Source: Anaeromyxobacter terrae | GTDB lineage: Bacteria > Myxococcota > Myxococcia > Myxococcales > Anaeromyxobacteraceae | Length of the DNA stretch: 64,000 nucleotides | Direction of reading: 5' to 3' | NCBI RefSeq assembly: GCF_022690685.1 | Contig: NZ_JALCYY010000029.1 | Span: 1-64,000, forward strand | Shown: positions 53,161-61,014 of the stretch, piece after piece | Numbering within the stretch: position 1 is the first letter of the stretch | How the letters are laid out: every line of letters starts with the position of its first letter | The notes under the pieces: generated by a model | What the model saw: the letters and a program-made list of their open reading frames with translations, nothing else | Database searches by the model: none | What the model was told of the DNA's origin: nothing | Made by a program: the position numbers and the translations under genes

Positions 53161-55065
53161 CTACTGGGCCGTGGGCGTCACGTCGTAGGTCCAGGTCTCG
53201 CCGCGCGAGATCGTGAACCGCTCGGCCACCTGAGCGCCGCCGAGCCGCACCTCGACGCGGTGGGCGCCGACGTCGATCTCGCGCCGCACGTCTCCCTTCC
53301 CGAGTCGCCTTCCATCGAGCACGACCTCCGCCTCCGCCGGCGCGGTCACGACGAGGAACCCCTTCCCTGACGAGGGTGCCGCCGCGGCGACCCGGCGCGC
53401 GGGCGTCTTCTTCGCCGGCCTCGCGGGTGCCGGCGCAGGCGGCTCGGTGGCGCCCGCCTTTCCCTGAAGTCCCGCGGCCTCCTCCCCGAGCGCCTTCGGA
53501 GCAGGCGTCGTCGGCACGGCGCGGGGAGCCGGGGTCTCCGTCGGACGGACCTCGACGGCCGCCTGGGCGGGCTGCCGCCCGACGGCGCCCTCGCCGAAGA
53601 GATCCGGGAGGACCCTGCCGCGCGTCGCGGCGAAGCCCGCGCCGAGGCCGACGAGCAAGCAGACCACGGGGATGGCGAGGGGCGTTCGCGAGCGGCGCGG
53701 CGCGGCAGCGGCGGGCGCGGGGAACATCGACACGGAGTCAGGTGAAGGGACGCCGGCCGGTGCGGGTGCGGACGGGTGCGCGGGGAACGGATCCGCGGGG
53801 CGCGGCGCCGTCACCTGGGGCGCGATACGCGCGGGGATGACGACCGGCTCCGGGAGCGGCGTGAGCGGGCTTGATGGGAACGCGATCGGCGCGCCCGGAT
53901 TCGGGGCCGGGGCCGGGGCCGGGGCCGGGGCCGGGGCCGAGGCCGAGGTCGGGGTCGGGGTCGGGGTCGGGGTCGAGGCCGAGGTCGAGGTCGAGGTCGA
54001 GGTCGAGGTCGAGGTCGAGGTCGAGGTCGAGGCCGAGGCCGGGGCCGGGGCCGGGGCCGGGGCCGGGGCCGGGGCCGGGGCCGGGGCCGGGGCCGGGGCC
54101 GGGGCCGAGGTCGAGGTCGAGGTCGAGGTCGAGGTCGAGGTCGGGGCCGAGGTCGGGGTCGGGGCCGGGGTCGGGGTCGGGACCGAGGTCGAGGTCGAGG
54201 GCGGGATTGCCAGGGCCGGCTCGAGCTCTTCCAGCAGTTCGACGCCGAGACCTGCCTCTGCGTCCTCGCCGGAAACCGCGCGCGCGACGAGCCGCGCGAG
54301 CGCGGCGCGCTCGCCCTCGTCCGCGGGGAGGATGGCCTCGGCGTAGGCTGCCACCGCCTCGCGGGGGGCGAGCGGAAGCGCAGCCGCGATCGCCTCGCCC
54401 AGCACGCCGGCCGAGCGAAGTGGCTGGCCGCCCGTGGCGCCGAGTGCGAGATCGACGACCGCCGCGAGCGCGGGCGGAATGCCGGGAGCGTCGAGCGGCC
54501 GCGGAGGCGACTGGGGGGGCTCGCCCGTGAGGCACTCGTGGAGGACCGCGGCGAGCGCGCGCACGTCCGCCCCCGGCTCCTCGCCCAGTCCCGCACCGAG
54601 GCCGGTGATCGCCGTCGCTCCGTCCCCGTCGACGACGAGGCGCTCGGCGAACAGCGCGCCGTGCGCGAGCGGGCGGCCGTCGCCGGGGTCGAGGGCGTGC
54701 ACGCGCGCGAGGCCGGCGCAGGCGTCGGCGACGACGCGCGCGGCGATGTCCGGCGGGAGCCGTCCGGCGGCGTCGAGCAGATCGCGGAGCGAGGGGCCGG
54801 GCCGGTGTGGCTCGACCACCGCGACCGCGCCGCCGACGGTCTCGAGGCCGTCGACGGGGACGACGTTCGGGTGGCGTACACGCGCGGCCGCCTCGGCGTC
54901 GCGCGCGAGCGCGGCGAGCCGGGTCGGGTCATCGGCCACGCGCGCGGGGGCGAACGCGAGCACCACCGCGCGGGGCGGCCCGCCGCGGTCTACGGCGAGG
55001 GCGCGGCGGAACCCGGAGGAGGACGACAGCGGCGCGATGATCTCGAAGCGATCGGTCGTGGCCAT
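53161..55065 (-). CDS. PEGA-domain transmembrane pseudokinase
   Basis: 634 residues. The first ~270 have the protein kinase outline (ARVRHPNVVPVDGLETVGGA, HRPGPSLRDLLDAAGRLPPD) but not its chemistry. The beta-3 lysine position reads AVVLAFAP, the HRDLKPEN loop reads HGALFAERLV and the DFG site reads GLGAG. A long Ser-Thr, Pro-Thr and Ala-Pro dipeptide tract covers about 290-395, a membrane helix is near 455-475 (LAIPVVCLLVGLGAGFAA), and a PEGA domain ends the protein (FLVVTAPAEAEVVLDGRRLG). Such proteins in myxobacteria probably act as docking or regulatory partners of active kinases; ligand unknown. ATG 55063-55065 starts at MATTDRFEI. Confidence 0.82.
   Translation of the reverse strand: MATTDRFEIIAPLSSSSGFRRALAVDRGGPPRAVVLAFAPARVADDPTRLAALARDAEAAARVRHPNVVPVDGLETVGGAVAVVEPHRPGPSLRDLLDAAGRLPPDIAARVVADACAGLARVHALDPGDGRPLAHGALFAERLVVDGDGATAITGLGAGLGEEPGADVRALAAVLHECLTGEPPQSPPRPLDAPGIPPALAAVVDLALGATGGQPLRSAGVLGEAIAAALPLAPREAVAAYAEAILPADEGERAALARLVARAVSGEDAEAGLGVELLEELEPALAIPPSTSTSVPTPTPAPTPTSAPTSTSTSTSTSTSAPAPAPAPAPAPAPAPAPAPAPASASTSTSTSTSTSTSTSTSASTPTPTPTPTSASAPAPAPAPAPAPNPGAPIAFPSSPLTPLPEPVVIPARIAPQVTAPRPADPFPAHPSAPAPAGVPSPDSVSMFPAPAAAAPRRSRTPLAIPVVCLLVGLGAGFAATRGRVLPDLFGEGAVGRQPAQAAVEVRPTETPAPRAVPTTPAPKALGEEAAGLQGKAGATEPPAPAPARPAKKTPARRVAAAAPSSGKGFLVVTAPAEAEVVLDGRRLGKGDVRREIDVGAHRVEVRLGGAQVAERFTISRGETWTYDVTPTAQ
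53903..54200. repeat. Hexanucleotide tract (GGGGCC/GGTCGA/GGTCGG classes)
   Basis: Blocks of one hexamer alternate with blocks of another: about five GGGGCC, then GGTCGG, then about ten GAGGTC, then about eleven GGGGCC, then GAGGTC again. They encode Ala-Pro, Pro-Thr and Ser-Thr runs. The block structure suggests slippage within each class plus block duplication. Confidence 0.85.
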
Positions 55066-55190
55066 CGCCGGCGAATCTACACCCTGCCCGCCCGCGCCGC
55101 CCGCTCGCGGCGCGGCGCACCCGCGCCCACGTCGGCACACGGGCGTGGCGGGTGGCGGACCCACCGGCTACGATGCGCCGCGTGCCGCGC

Positions 55191-56099
55191 ATGAAGGCCA
55201 TCGTCACCGACCTCGACAACACGCTCTACCCTTGGGTCGACTACATCGTCCCGAGCCTCGAGGCGATGGTCGCCTCGCTCGAGCAGACCACGGGCCGGCC
55301 GCGCATCGAGATCGTCCAGTCCCTGAAGGCGGTCTATACCCGCCACGAGTCGAACGAGTACCCGTTCGCGATCCAGGAGTCGTCGCTCTTCCGGCCGTAC
55401 GAGGCGGACTTCGACTCGTTCGACGCCCTCGTCATCCGCCCCGCGCGGCGCGCGTTCGCCGAGGCGCGCCGCCGCTACCTGCACCCCTACCCGCACGTCC
55501 GCGAGACGCTCGAGAAGATCCGCGCCCGCGGCCTCAAGGTCATCGCCCTCTCCGACGCGCCGCGGAACGCGCTCGAGCTGCGCATCCAGATGCTCGAGCT
55601 CGACGGCCTCTTCGACGCGGTCTACGCGCTGAAGGGCTACGAGCTCCCGGAGAACGTCGACCCCGAGATCCGCCGCAAGGACGCGGCCGGGGACTACCGG
55701 TCCAAGAAGACGGTGGTGGTCGAGCTGCCGCGGACGGCGGAGAAGCCCAGCCCCGCCGGGCTGCGCCGCGTCCTCGGCGACTTCGGGCTCGAGGGGCCCG
55801 AGGTGCTCTACGTCGGCGACAACCCGAAGAAGGACATGCCGGTCGCCCAGGCCTGCGGGGCGGTGGGCGTCTGGGCCGAGTACGGCACGTACATCTCGAA
55901 GGAGTACCGCGAGCGGCTCGCGGTGATCTCGGCGAAGGCGGTGACGCGGCGCCACGTGGCGGACGTCGACACGCCGCGCTGGCCGCTCGCGATCGCGTCG
56001 TTCGTGCAGATCCTGGACGTGCTGGACGGAGCCCGCTGGACGGCGCCCGAGGCGGCCGCGCCGGCGGCCCGGCGGGGCGACACGAGGAGGCGGCGATGA
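55191..56099 (+). CDS. HAD-superfamily hydrolase
   Basis: 302 residues from ATG 55191, which starts right at motif I (MKAIVTDLDNTLY, nucleophile Asp7); ATG 55173 is possible. Motif II is VIALSDAPRNALE near 120, motif III Lys is around the SKKTVVV region, and motif IV is VLYVGDNPKKDMPVAQ. The cap is helical and longer than in phosphoglycolate phosphatase. A phosphatase or nucleotidase on a small metabolite is likely. Coupled to the SDR gene through an ATGA overlap. Confidence 0.88.
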   Translation: MKAIVTDLDNTLYPWVDYIVPSLEAMVASLEQTTGRPRIEIVQSLKAVYTRHESNEYPFAIQESSLFRPYEADFDSFDALVIRPARRAFAEARRRYLHPYPHVRETLEKIRARGLKVIALSDAPRNALELRIQMLELDGLFDAVYALKGYELPENVDPEIRRKDAAGDYRSKKTVVVELPRTAEKPSPAGLRRVLGDFGLEGPEVLYVGDNPKKDMPVAQACGAVGVWAEYGTYISKEYRERLAVISAKAVTRRHVADVDTPRWPLAIASFVQILDVLDGARWTAPEAAAPAARRGDTRRRR

Positions 56100-56884
56100 G
56101 CGTGAAGGTGAGCTACTCCGATCTCGCGGGGCGCTGTGCCCTCGTCACCGGAGCCTCGTCCGGCATCGGCCTCGGCGTCGCCGAGGCGTTCCTCGATCAG
56201 GGCATGAAGGTCGCGGTCCACTACCGCTCGAACCGCGTCGCTGCGGAGGCGCTCGCGGCTCGCCACCCCGGGCGTGCGGTGGCGATCGGGGCCGAGCTCG
56301 GGAGCGAGGCAGGCTGCGTCGGCCTGGTCGCCGGGACGGTGAAGGCGCTCGGCGGCCTCGACCAGATCGTCCACTCCGCGGCGATATGGAACGAGGGCCC
56401 CATCGACCGGATCGCCGGACCGCAGCTCGAGGAGATCTTCCGCGTCAACGTGTTCAGCGCGTTCTACCTCGTGCGCGAGGCGGCGCCGTACCTCGGGCGG
56501 AACGGCCGCGGCAACGTCGTGTTCATCGGCTCCACCGCCGGGCAGCGCGGCGAGGCGCGCCACGGCCACTACGCGGCGACGAAGGGCGCGCTCCAGTCGC
56601 TCGCGATGAGCCTCGCGGTCGAGCTCGCGCCGCGCACGCGGGTGAACATGGTGTCCCCGGGCTGGGTTCGGACGCCGATGGCGGAGGCGGAGCTGAAGGA
56701 CGTCGGCGCGGCCATCGCCGGTGCCCTCCCGAACCGGCGCGTCGGCGAGGTCGCGGACGTCGTGCACGCGTGCCTGTACCTCGCGAGCGAGGCCTCCGGT
56801 CACCTCGTGGGGGACGACCTCTGCGTCTCGGGCGGCGCGCTGCTGGTGGTCCCGCGCGGCCAGATCGTCGCGCGCGATCCGTGA
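56096..56884 (+). CDS. Short-chain dehydrogenase/reductase
   Basis: 262 residues. Cofactor motif TGASSGIGLG is at about 19-28, HSAAIWNEGP holds the NAAG-like position, the Ser of IGSTAGQRG and the YxxxK of HYAATKGALQ form the active site, and VSPGWVRTPM follows. The basic residue in HYRSNR after beta-2 suggests NADP(H). The C-terminal CVSGGALLV ends the fold. Substrate unknown. Start ATG lies in the ATGA overlap with the HAD gene, so the two are coexpressed. Confidence 0.9.
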   Translation: MSVKVSYSDLAGRCALVTGASSGIGLGVAEAFLDQGMKVAVHYRSNRVAAEALAARHPGRAVAIGAELGSEAGCVGLVAGTVKALGGLDQIVHSAAIWNEGPIDRIAGPQLEEIFRVNVFSAFYLVREAAPYLGRNGRGNVVFIGSTAGQRGEARHGHYAATKGALQSLAMSLAVELAPRTRVNMVSPGWVRTPMAEAELKDVGAAIAGALPNRRVGEVADVVHACLYLASEASGHLVGDDLCVSGGALLVVPRGQIVARDP

Positions 56885-56964
56885 CGCTCGGAACGGCGCC
56901 CGTCCACTACCCGACGTCTGCCGGCGCGCGTGCGGCCGGGCGCCCGCGGCGCTAGGACCCCCCC

Positions 56965-57348
56965 ATGCGCTTCCGCCACCACGTGTTCGTCTGCGAGAAC
57001 GTGCGCGCCGAGGACGATCCGCGCGGCTCGTGCGGGCGCAAGGGCTCCCCGGGGATCCGCAAGGCGCTGAAGGAGGAGCTCAAGCGCCGCGGACTCGAGA
57101 AGCAGGTCCGCGCGAACGCCGCCGGCTGCCTCGACGCGTGCGCGTTCGGACCGTCGATCGTCGTCTACCCGGAGGGCGTCTGGTACGGGCACGTCTCGGT
57201 CGCGGACGTCCCGGAGATCGTCGAGCGACACCTCGTGGGCGGCGAGCCGGTCGAGCGGCTCCGGCTGCGGCGCCTGGAGGCCGGTCCCGCGCCGCGCGCC
57301 GTCGACGCGGCCGCGCAAGGCGATCCGGAGGGCGGCGGCGAGCGTTGA
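56965..57348 (+). CDS. Thioredoxin-like 2Fe-2S ferredoxin
   Basis: 127 residues. Four cluster cysteines are Cys10, Cys23, Cys55 and Cys59 in FVCENVRAED, RGSCGRKG and AAGCLDACAFGP, the arrangement of the Aquifex-type thioredoxin-like ferredoxins. VVYPEGVWYGHV and IVERHLVGGEPV complete the domain. A ~25-residue charged tail is extra. It shuttles one electron; its partner is not evident, although the SDR and HAD genes precede it. Confidence 0.92.
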   Translation: MRFRHHVFVCENVRAEDDPRGSCGRKGSPGIRKALKEELKRRGLEKQVRANAAGCLDACAFGPSIVVYPEGVWYGHVSVADVPEIVERHLVGGEPVERLRLRRLEAGPAPRAVDAAAQGDPEGGGER

Positions 57349-57378
57349 GCGGCGCCGACCCCCGGAGGCGCGCGCCGC

Positions 57379-58209
57379 TCAGTTCGCGAGGCGCGGCCCG
57401 TCGTGGAGCTGGACCAGCGTCGCCCGGACCGTGTCGGAGTCCGGCGCTTGCGGCGCGCGCGCGAGGTAGCTCTCGAGATCGCGCGCCGCCGCCTCGGCGG
57501 CCCCGAGCCGGGCCGCGGCGAGGCCCCGGTCTCGCAGCGCCGCGAGCTGGCTCGGCGCGGCGAGCAGGATCCGGTCGAGCACCCACCACGCGCGCAGGTC
57601 GTCCTTCCGGGCGGCGTAGAGACGGCGCAGGTTCCCGAGCATGCGCAGCACGATCTGGCTCGGGGTGGAAGGACCGAGCAGGCGCCGATCGAGATCGCGG
57701 CCGGTGCGAGCGCGGTAGCGGGCGAGGCAGTCGTCCGCGGAGAGCATCTCTCCGCCGTGAAAGGCGTCCACGAAGATCTCGGCGCCCGAGGGCGACAGGT
57801 AGCGCACGAGGAAGTGGCCCGGCATCCCGATGCCGTCGAGCGCGATCCCGGCGCGGCGTCCGACCTCAATGTACACGACGGAGAGCGCGATCGGCAGGCC
57901 GACCTTGCGGTCCAGCACCTCGTTCAGGAACGAGCTGCGCGGGTCGTCGTACTCCGCCGGCCCGCCGCGCAGCCCCTCCTCCCCGGCCAGCACCTCGCGG
58001 AGCGCGCGGAGCAGCGAGGCCGCACGCGCAGGCGCCGGGGAACGCGCGACGACCCGCGCCGCGAGCGCGTCGAGCCGGGCGAGATACGCCGCCTCGTCGA
58101 GGCGCGGGTACTCCTCCGCGGCGATCGCGAGCGCCGCCTCGTCGAGCGGGACGGGTTCGCGGGCCATCACCGCGGCGAATCGTTCGCGCGCGCGGCCGCC
58201 GACGCTCAT
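57379..58209 (-). CDS. SirB1 / transglutaminase-like TPR protein
   Basis: 276 residues. Central SirB1 domain: SFLNEVLDRKVGLPIALSVV, YIEVGRRAGIALDGIGMPGH, FLVRYLSPSG and EIFVDAFHGGEML. The classical transglutaminase Cys is not evident, so catalysis is doubtful. The C-terminus has TPR-like helices (LRRLYAARKDDLRAWWVLDR). Function unknown; E. coli SirB1 lies by prfA/prmC, which are absent here. Convergent with the ferredoxin gene, 30 bases between stops. Confidence 0.85.
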   Translation of the reverse strand: MSVGGRARERFAAVMAREPVPLDEAALAIAAEEYPRLDEAAYLARLDALAARVVARSPAPARAASLLRALREVLAGEEGLRGGPAEYDDPRSSFLNEVLDRKVGLPIALSVVYIEVGRRAGIALDGIGMPGHFLVRYLSPSGAEIFVDAFHGGEMLSADDCLARYRARTGRDLDRRLLGPSTPSQIVLRMLGNLRRLYAARKDDLRAWWVLDRILLAAPSQLAALRDRGLAAARLGAAEAAARDLESYLARAPQAPDSDTVRATLVQLHDGPRLAN

Positions 58210-58452
58210 CGCGCCATCCTGGCGGCGACGACCGCCCGGCCGGCGGGCCGGCCGGCGAGCCCGCTGCAGGGGGGGAGAGGCGTCCTCACGACCTGAGTAT
58301 AGCTGCCGTTCCCGCTCGCCCGCGCGCGGCGACCAGCGACCATGCTTCCATCACGAGGACGGTTGCGCGACGGCTACCTCGTCCCGAAGATCGCGCGCTC
58401 GAGGCGCCGCTCGTGGGCCGCACACCGAAGCCGAAACGGGCCGCATACCCTC

Positions 58453-58481
58453 TTGACGAGGCGGCGGTCCTTCTCTAGATT
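58453..58481 (+). promoter_or_regulatory. Promoter of tRNA-Asn
   Basis: TTGACG (58453-58458), an ideal 17-base spacer and TAGATT (58476-58481), about 15 bases before the tRNA. Confidence 0.7.
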
Positions 58482-58495
58482 CGCGCCCCTGCCAT

Positions 58496-58571
58496 TCCCC
58501 AGTAGCTCAGTTGGCAGAGCAGGTGACTGTTAATCACCGGGTCGCATGTTCGAGTCATGCCTGGGGAGCCA
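58496..58571 (+). tRNA. tRNA-Asn (anticodon GTT)
   Basis: 76 bases with encoded CCA (58569-58571). Acceptor arm TCCCCAG pairs with CTGGGGA; the D arm carries AGCTCAGTTGGCAGAGC. The anticodon stem GGTGA/TCACC encloses the GTT anticodon at 58529-58531. The T arm is GCATG-TTCGAGT-CATGC. Discriminator base is G, as usual for Asn. Confidence 0.98.
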
Positions 58572-58583
58572 TCTTAGAAACGG

Positions 58584-58624
58584 GAGGGGTTACGGGCTCA
58601 TACCGTAACCCCTCTTCGTTTTCT
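58584..58624 (+). terminator. Rho-independent terminator of tRNA-Asn
   Basis: Perfect 12-base stem GAGGGGTTACGG (58584-58595) and CCGTAACCCCTC (58603-58614) with a 7-base loop, followed by TTCGTTTTCT. Confidence 0.92.
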
Positions 58625-58724
58625 GGGGTCCGGTCGCCCAGGACCTCCTGCAGAGCTCGGCGACCGGCGCGCCGCCTGCCGCAGGGCGTACGCGACCTCC
58701 CTCCTCCGTGAACCTCGATTTCCG

Positions 58725-58903
58725 CATGTCCGGCTCCCTCCCTCGTGGCGGCGCTTCGACGGCCACGAGCTGCTCTCGGTCGTCCGCGCCGGCGGGCGCT
58801 TCAAGGACGTCCGCGTCGAACGCGGCGACGGTCAGGTGACGGTGCTCGCCAAGAAGCGACTTCTTGGTGAACATCTCTGGTCGACGTGCCCTCACAGTGA
58901 AAA
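58725..58903 (+). pseudogene. Gene fragment between tRNA-Asn and the PemK gene
   Basis: One plus-strand frame reads like coding sequence with strong G/C third positions (FDGHELLSVVRAGGRFKDVR, VERGDGQVTVLAKKRLLGEH) but has no start with a ribosome site and decays into a mixed sequence at both ends. It looks like the remnant of a gene broken next to the tRNA. Family not recognised. Confidence 0.35.
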
Positions 58904-58915
58904 CGAGCTGAATCG

Positions 58916-59287
58916 ATGGACGCGCGCCCACCTACGATCAACCGCGGCGACATCTTCTGGATCGCGCCGGACGATTCGCGCGGACTGGCACCGCGCTATT
59001 CGCACCCGCATGTCGTCGTGCAGGACGACGTCTTCAACCACTCGCGGATCTCGACGGTGATCGTATGCGCGCTGACGACGAACCGGAGGAAGGCGAAGGA
59101 GCCTGGGAACGTGCTGCTCGATCCGGGTGAAGCGGGCCTCCCGAAGCAAAGTGTCGTCGTCGTGTCGCAGATCTCTTCCGTCGACAGGACTCGGCTAGGC
59201 GAGCGGATCGGTTCGCTGTCAGACGCGCGCGTCGACCAGGTCCTCGCTGGCTTGCGGTTCCTCCAGAAGTCGTTCTTCGCCCGGTAG
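58916..59287 (+). CDS. PemK/MazF-family endoribonuclease toxin, without visible antitoxin
   Basis: 123 residues. NRGDIFWIAPDDSRG, SHPHVVVQDDVFNHSRISTV, IVCALTTNRRKAKEPGNVLL and VVVVSQISSVDRTRLGERIG follow the PemK/MazF beta-barrel pattern, including the Arg/Asp active-site region. Such enzymes cleave mRNA and are normally silenced by a small antitoxin encoded just upstream. Here the upstream 340 bases hold only a decayed fragment. Codon use is less G/C-biased than neighbours, suggesting transfer. Chromosomal solitary or retargeted copy is likely. Confidence 0.85.
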   Translation: MDARPPTINRGDIFWIAPDDSRGLAPRYSHPHVVVQDDVFNHSRISTVIVCALTTNRRKAKEPGNVLLDPGEAGLPKQSVVVVSQISSVDRTRLGERIGSLSDARVDQVLAGLRFLQKSFFAR

Positions 59288-59383
59288 GAACCTACTGCGC
59301 GCGAAGGCGTGCATGCCGCGGAAGCATCGCAAACGTCGCCGACTCCTCGCACTCCTGCGACTTCGACGGCCGGCGGTGCGCGG

Positions 59384-59806
59384 TCAGGCGCTCGCCGGCG
59401 TGGCCTGCAGTCGGCGCCAGAAGATGTACGAGAGCCCCCAGAGCACGCCGGTGGCCGCCGCCCAGCCCCACGCCTCCGGGCCATCGCCCACCGAGAGGTG
59501 GGCGATGAGCGCCGAGGCGAGGGTGATGGCGAAGCCGGCGTAGGCCCACTCCTTGAGCCGCGCCGGCACCGGCGCAAGCAGCAGCGCCACGCCGAGGAGC
59601 TTGGCCCACGAGAGCTCCACCCTGAAGTAGGCGGGGAAGCCGAGGTGGGTGAACGCCTCCGCCACCTGCGGCAGGCGCAGTTGCGCGTAGGCGGTGAAGC
59701 CCAGCTGCAGGCACAAGAGTGCGGTGGCGGTCCAATAGGCGACCGTGATGGCCTTGGGGGTGGTCTTGGCGGCGACGAGGGCCGGCTCCTGCAGGGTCGA
59801 TTCCAT
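59384..59806 (-). CDS. DoxX-family membrane protein
   Basis: 140 residues with four membrane helices (AYWTATALLCLQLGFTAYAQ, LLGVALLLAPVPARLKEWAY, AGFAITLASALIAHL, GVLWGLSYIFW). The block HLGFPAYFRVELSWAKLLG is typical of DoxX-like proteins, which are linked to redox and quinone function. ATG 59804-59806 is preceded by GGAGGAAG; a TTG overlapping the upstream stop is possible. Third gene of the arsR-SRPBCC-doxX operon. Confidence 0.85.
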   Translation of the reverse strand: MESTLQEPALVAAKTTPKAITVAYWTATALLCLQLGFTAYAQLRLPQVAEAFTHLGFPAYFRVELSWAKLLGVALLLAPVPARLKEWAYAGFAITLASALIAHLSVGDGPEAWGWAAATGVLWGLSYIFWRRLQATPASA

Positions 59807-59823
59807 GGGTTCTTCCTCCACGC

Positions 59824-60390
59824 TCAACGCTTCGAGGCGTCGGGCGGCCGACCGGGGGTCTCGGCGCCGAACTGCGCTGCGTACTCGGCGTTCAATCGCT
59901 GCCAGCCGCCGAACTTCATGGCCTCGGCGCCGACGATGCGTCCAATCGGCTCACCCGCAAGGAGGCGCTCGAGGACGTCGAAGCAGATGTGCCAGCCCGC
60001 GGCGCCCCACGAGATGAAGCGGCGATCGATGTTGTGCCAGAGCGTGAGGCGCGTGCCGCTGCCGAGCGGTTCGAGCTCCCACCGGAGGTCGTTGCCACCC
60101 CAGCTGTACTCGAGCAGCCTCGGCGCCTCGGCCCGCTTCACGGTGGTCTCCGAGACCTGCGCCGTCGGCGTCCCGACCGTCGAGAGCTTCACCGGCCCCA
60201 CGGCCGCCAGGTTCCGATCGGCGTCGAACGGCGCCCATTCGGACAGGTGCGCAGGATCGGTCAGCGCCTGCCACACCATCGCCGGCGGATGACGGAGGTC
60301 GCGGACGAGAATGAGCGTCCACTTCTCTCCGTCCTTCTGGACCTCGGCTCCGGCCGCCGGGCCGGGCACGTACTTCTCACGGGTGCTCAT
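59824..60390 (-). CDS. SRPBCC / AHSA1-type START-domain protein
   Basis: 188 residues. TLILVRDLRHPPAMVWQALT, HLSEWAPFDADRNLAAV, LEYSWGGNDLRWELEPLGSG, TRLTLWHNIDRRFISWGAAG and WHICFDVLERLLAGEP are the helix-grip lipid or small-ligand-binding fold seen in AHSA1/CalC-like proteins. In many bacteria such genes follow an ArsR regulator and act on organic toxicants or unknown ligands. Start ATG overlaps the arsR stop by four bases, so the two are coupled. Ligand unknown. Confidence 0.88.
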   Translation of the reverse strand: MSTREKYVPGPAAGAEVQKDGEKWTLILVRDLRHPPAMVWQALTDPAHLSEWAPFDADRNLAAVGPVKLSTVGTPTAQVSETTVKRAEAPRLLEYSWGGNDLRWELEPLGSGTRLTLWHNIDRRFISWGAAGWHICFDVLERLLAGEPIGRIVGAEAMKFGGWQRLNAEYAAQFGAETPGRPPDASKR

Positions 60391-60719
60391 CGGTTCTTTC
60401 CCTTCCTTGGTGCCCGCCCCATCCGATCGAGATGGCGTTCGAGCGCATCGACGTGAGCCGTCCAGAAGTGCCGGAAAGGAGCGAGCCAGGCGTCGACCTC
60501 CATGAGCGGCTCGGGCCGGATCCAATAGACGCGCCGCTGGGCTTCGACGCGCGACTCCACGAAGCCGGCCTCGCGCAGCACGCGGAGGTGCTTGGACACC
60601 GAAGTTTGAGGCATCCGCAGCCGGCGCTCGATCTCGCCGACGGACCGCTCCGACGACGCCAGCAGGCCGAGGATGGCCCGGCGGTTCGGCTCCGCGATGA
60701 TCGCGAACGATGAGTCCAT
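60387..60719 (-). CDS. ArsR-family transcriptional regulator
   Basis: 110 residues. Winged helix-turn-helix: FAIIAEPNRRAILGLLASSE, SVGEIERRLRMPQTSVSKHL, RVLREAGFVESRVEAQRRVY. No CxC metal site, so metal sensing is unlikely; this is the ArsR type that pairs with SRPBCC proteins. An 8+8 inverted repeat covers the start codon and -10, implying autorepression. First gene of arsR-SRPBCC-doxX, all with overlapping or near-overlapping ends. Confidence 0.93.
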   Translation of the reverse strand: MDSSFAIIAEPNRRAILGLLASSERSVGEIERRLRMPQTSVSKHLRVLREAGFVESRVEAQRRVYWIRPEPLMEVDAWLAPFRHFWTAHVDALERHLDRMGRAPRKGKNR

Positions 60720-60746
60720 GAACCGCGTATATACTTATCGGTTCAT
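60718..60746 (-). promoter_or_regulatory. Candidate ArsR operator
   Basis: ATGAACCG (60718-60725) and CGGTTCAT (60739-60746) form a perfect inverted repeat with a 13-base spacer. It overlaps the arsR start codon and the -10 element TATATA (60728-60733). Confidence 0.65.
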
Positions 60747-60757
60747 ATGCTCGTCAA
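60728..60757 (-). promoter_or_regulatory. Promoter of the arsR operon
   Basis: On the minus strand TTGACG (plus 60752-60757), an 18-base spacer and TATATA (60728-60733). Locally AT-rich compared with the surrounding DNA. Confidence 0.65.
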
Positions 60758-61014
60758 GTCATACACTGGATTCATGGGCGCCCCTACGGGAGCCCCGAGA
60801 GGCGACCTTGCCTGCCGCCTCGCCTGCGCGGGGAGGCGATCACGGCGCTCGCCCTCTTCCAAGCCGCCGAGCCCGCCAGGCTCCTGGCGTCGAGCTTTGC
60901 CTGGAGGATCGCCGCCAGCTTCTTGCACGCCGCCCGGCTCCACCAGGTTCGCGCGACGCGCGCGCTTGCGGTAGAGAAAGACATGCGACCCACCGCTTCC
61001 GGGTCGCGCGAGCG
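60758..61014. other. Intergenic region between the arsR operon and the deacetylase
   Basis: About 260 bases. Minus-strand frames here are open but have no ribosome site and no recognisable domain. No repeat copy and no convincing promoter for the deacetylase is seen. Confidence 0.4.

Larger units (their letters stand above)
58572..58915. other. Region 3' of tRNA-Asn
   Basis: 344 bases holding the tRNA terminator and the decayed coding remnant. I searched by eye for a second copy of the tRNA 3' end (an att site) and saw none in the following 2 kb. Confidence 0.4.

Noticed and set aside
53903..54200. A CRISPR array or non-coding satellite
   Set aside because: The tract is an in-frame part of the pseudokinase gene, with no spacers.
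58511..58711. A 66-residue plus-strand frame
   Set aside because: It reads through the tRNA-Asn gene and its terminator.
58590..58931. A 113-residue minus-strand frame that could be an antitoxin to the PemK gene
   Set aside because: It runs opposite to the toxin, through the tRNA terminator, and has neither a ribosome site nor an antitoxin-like DNA-binding pattern.
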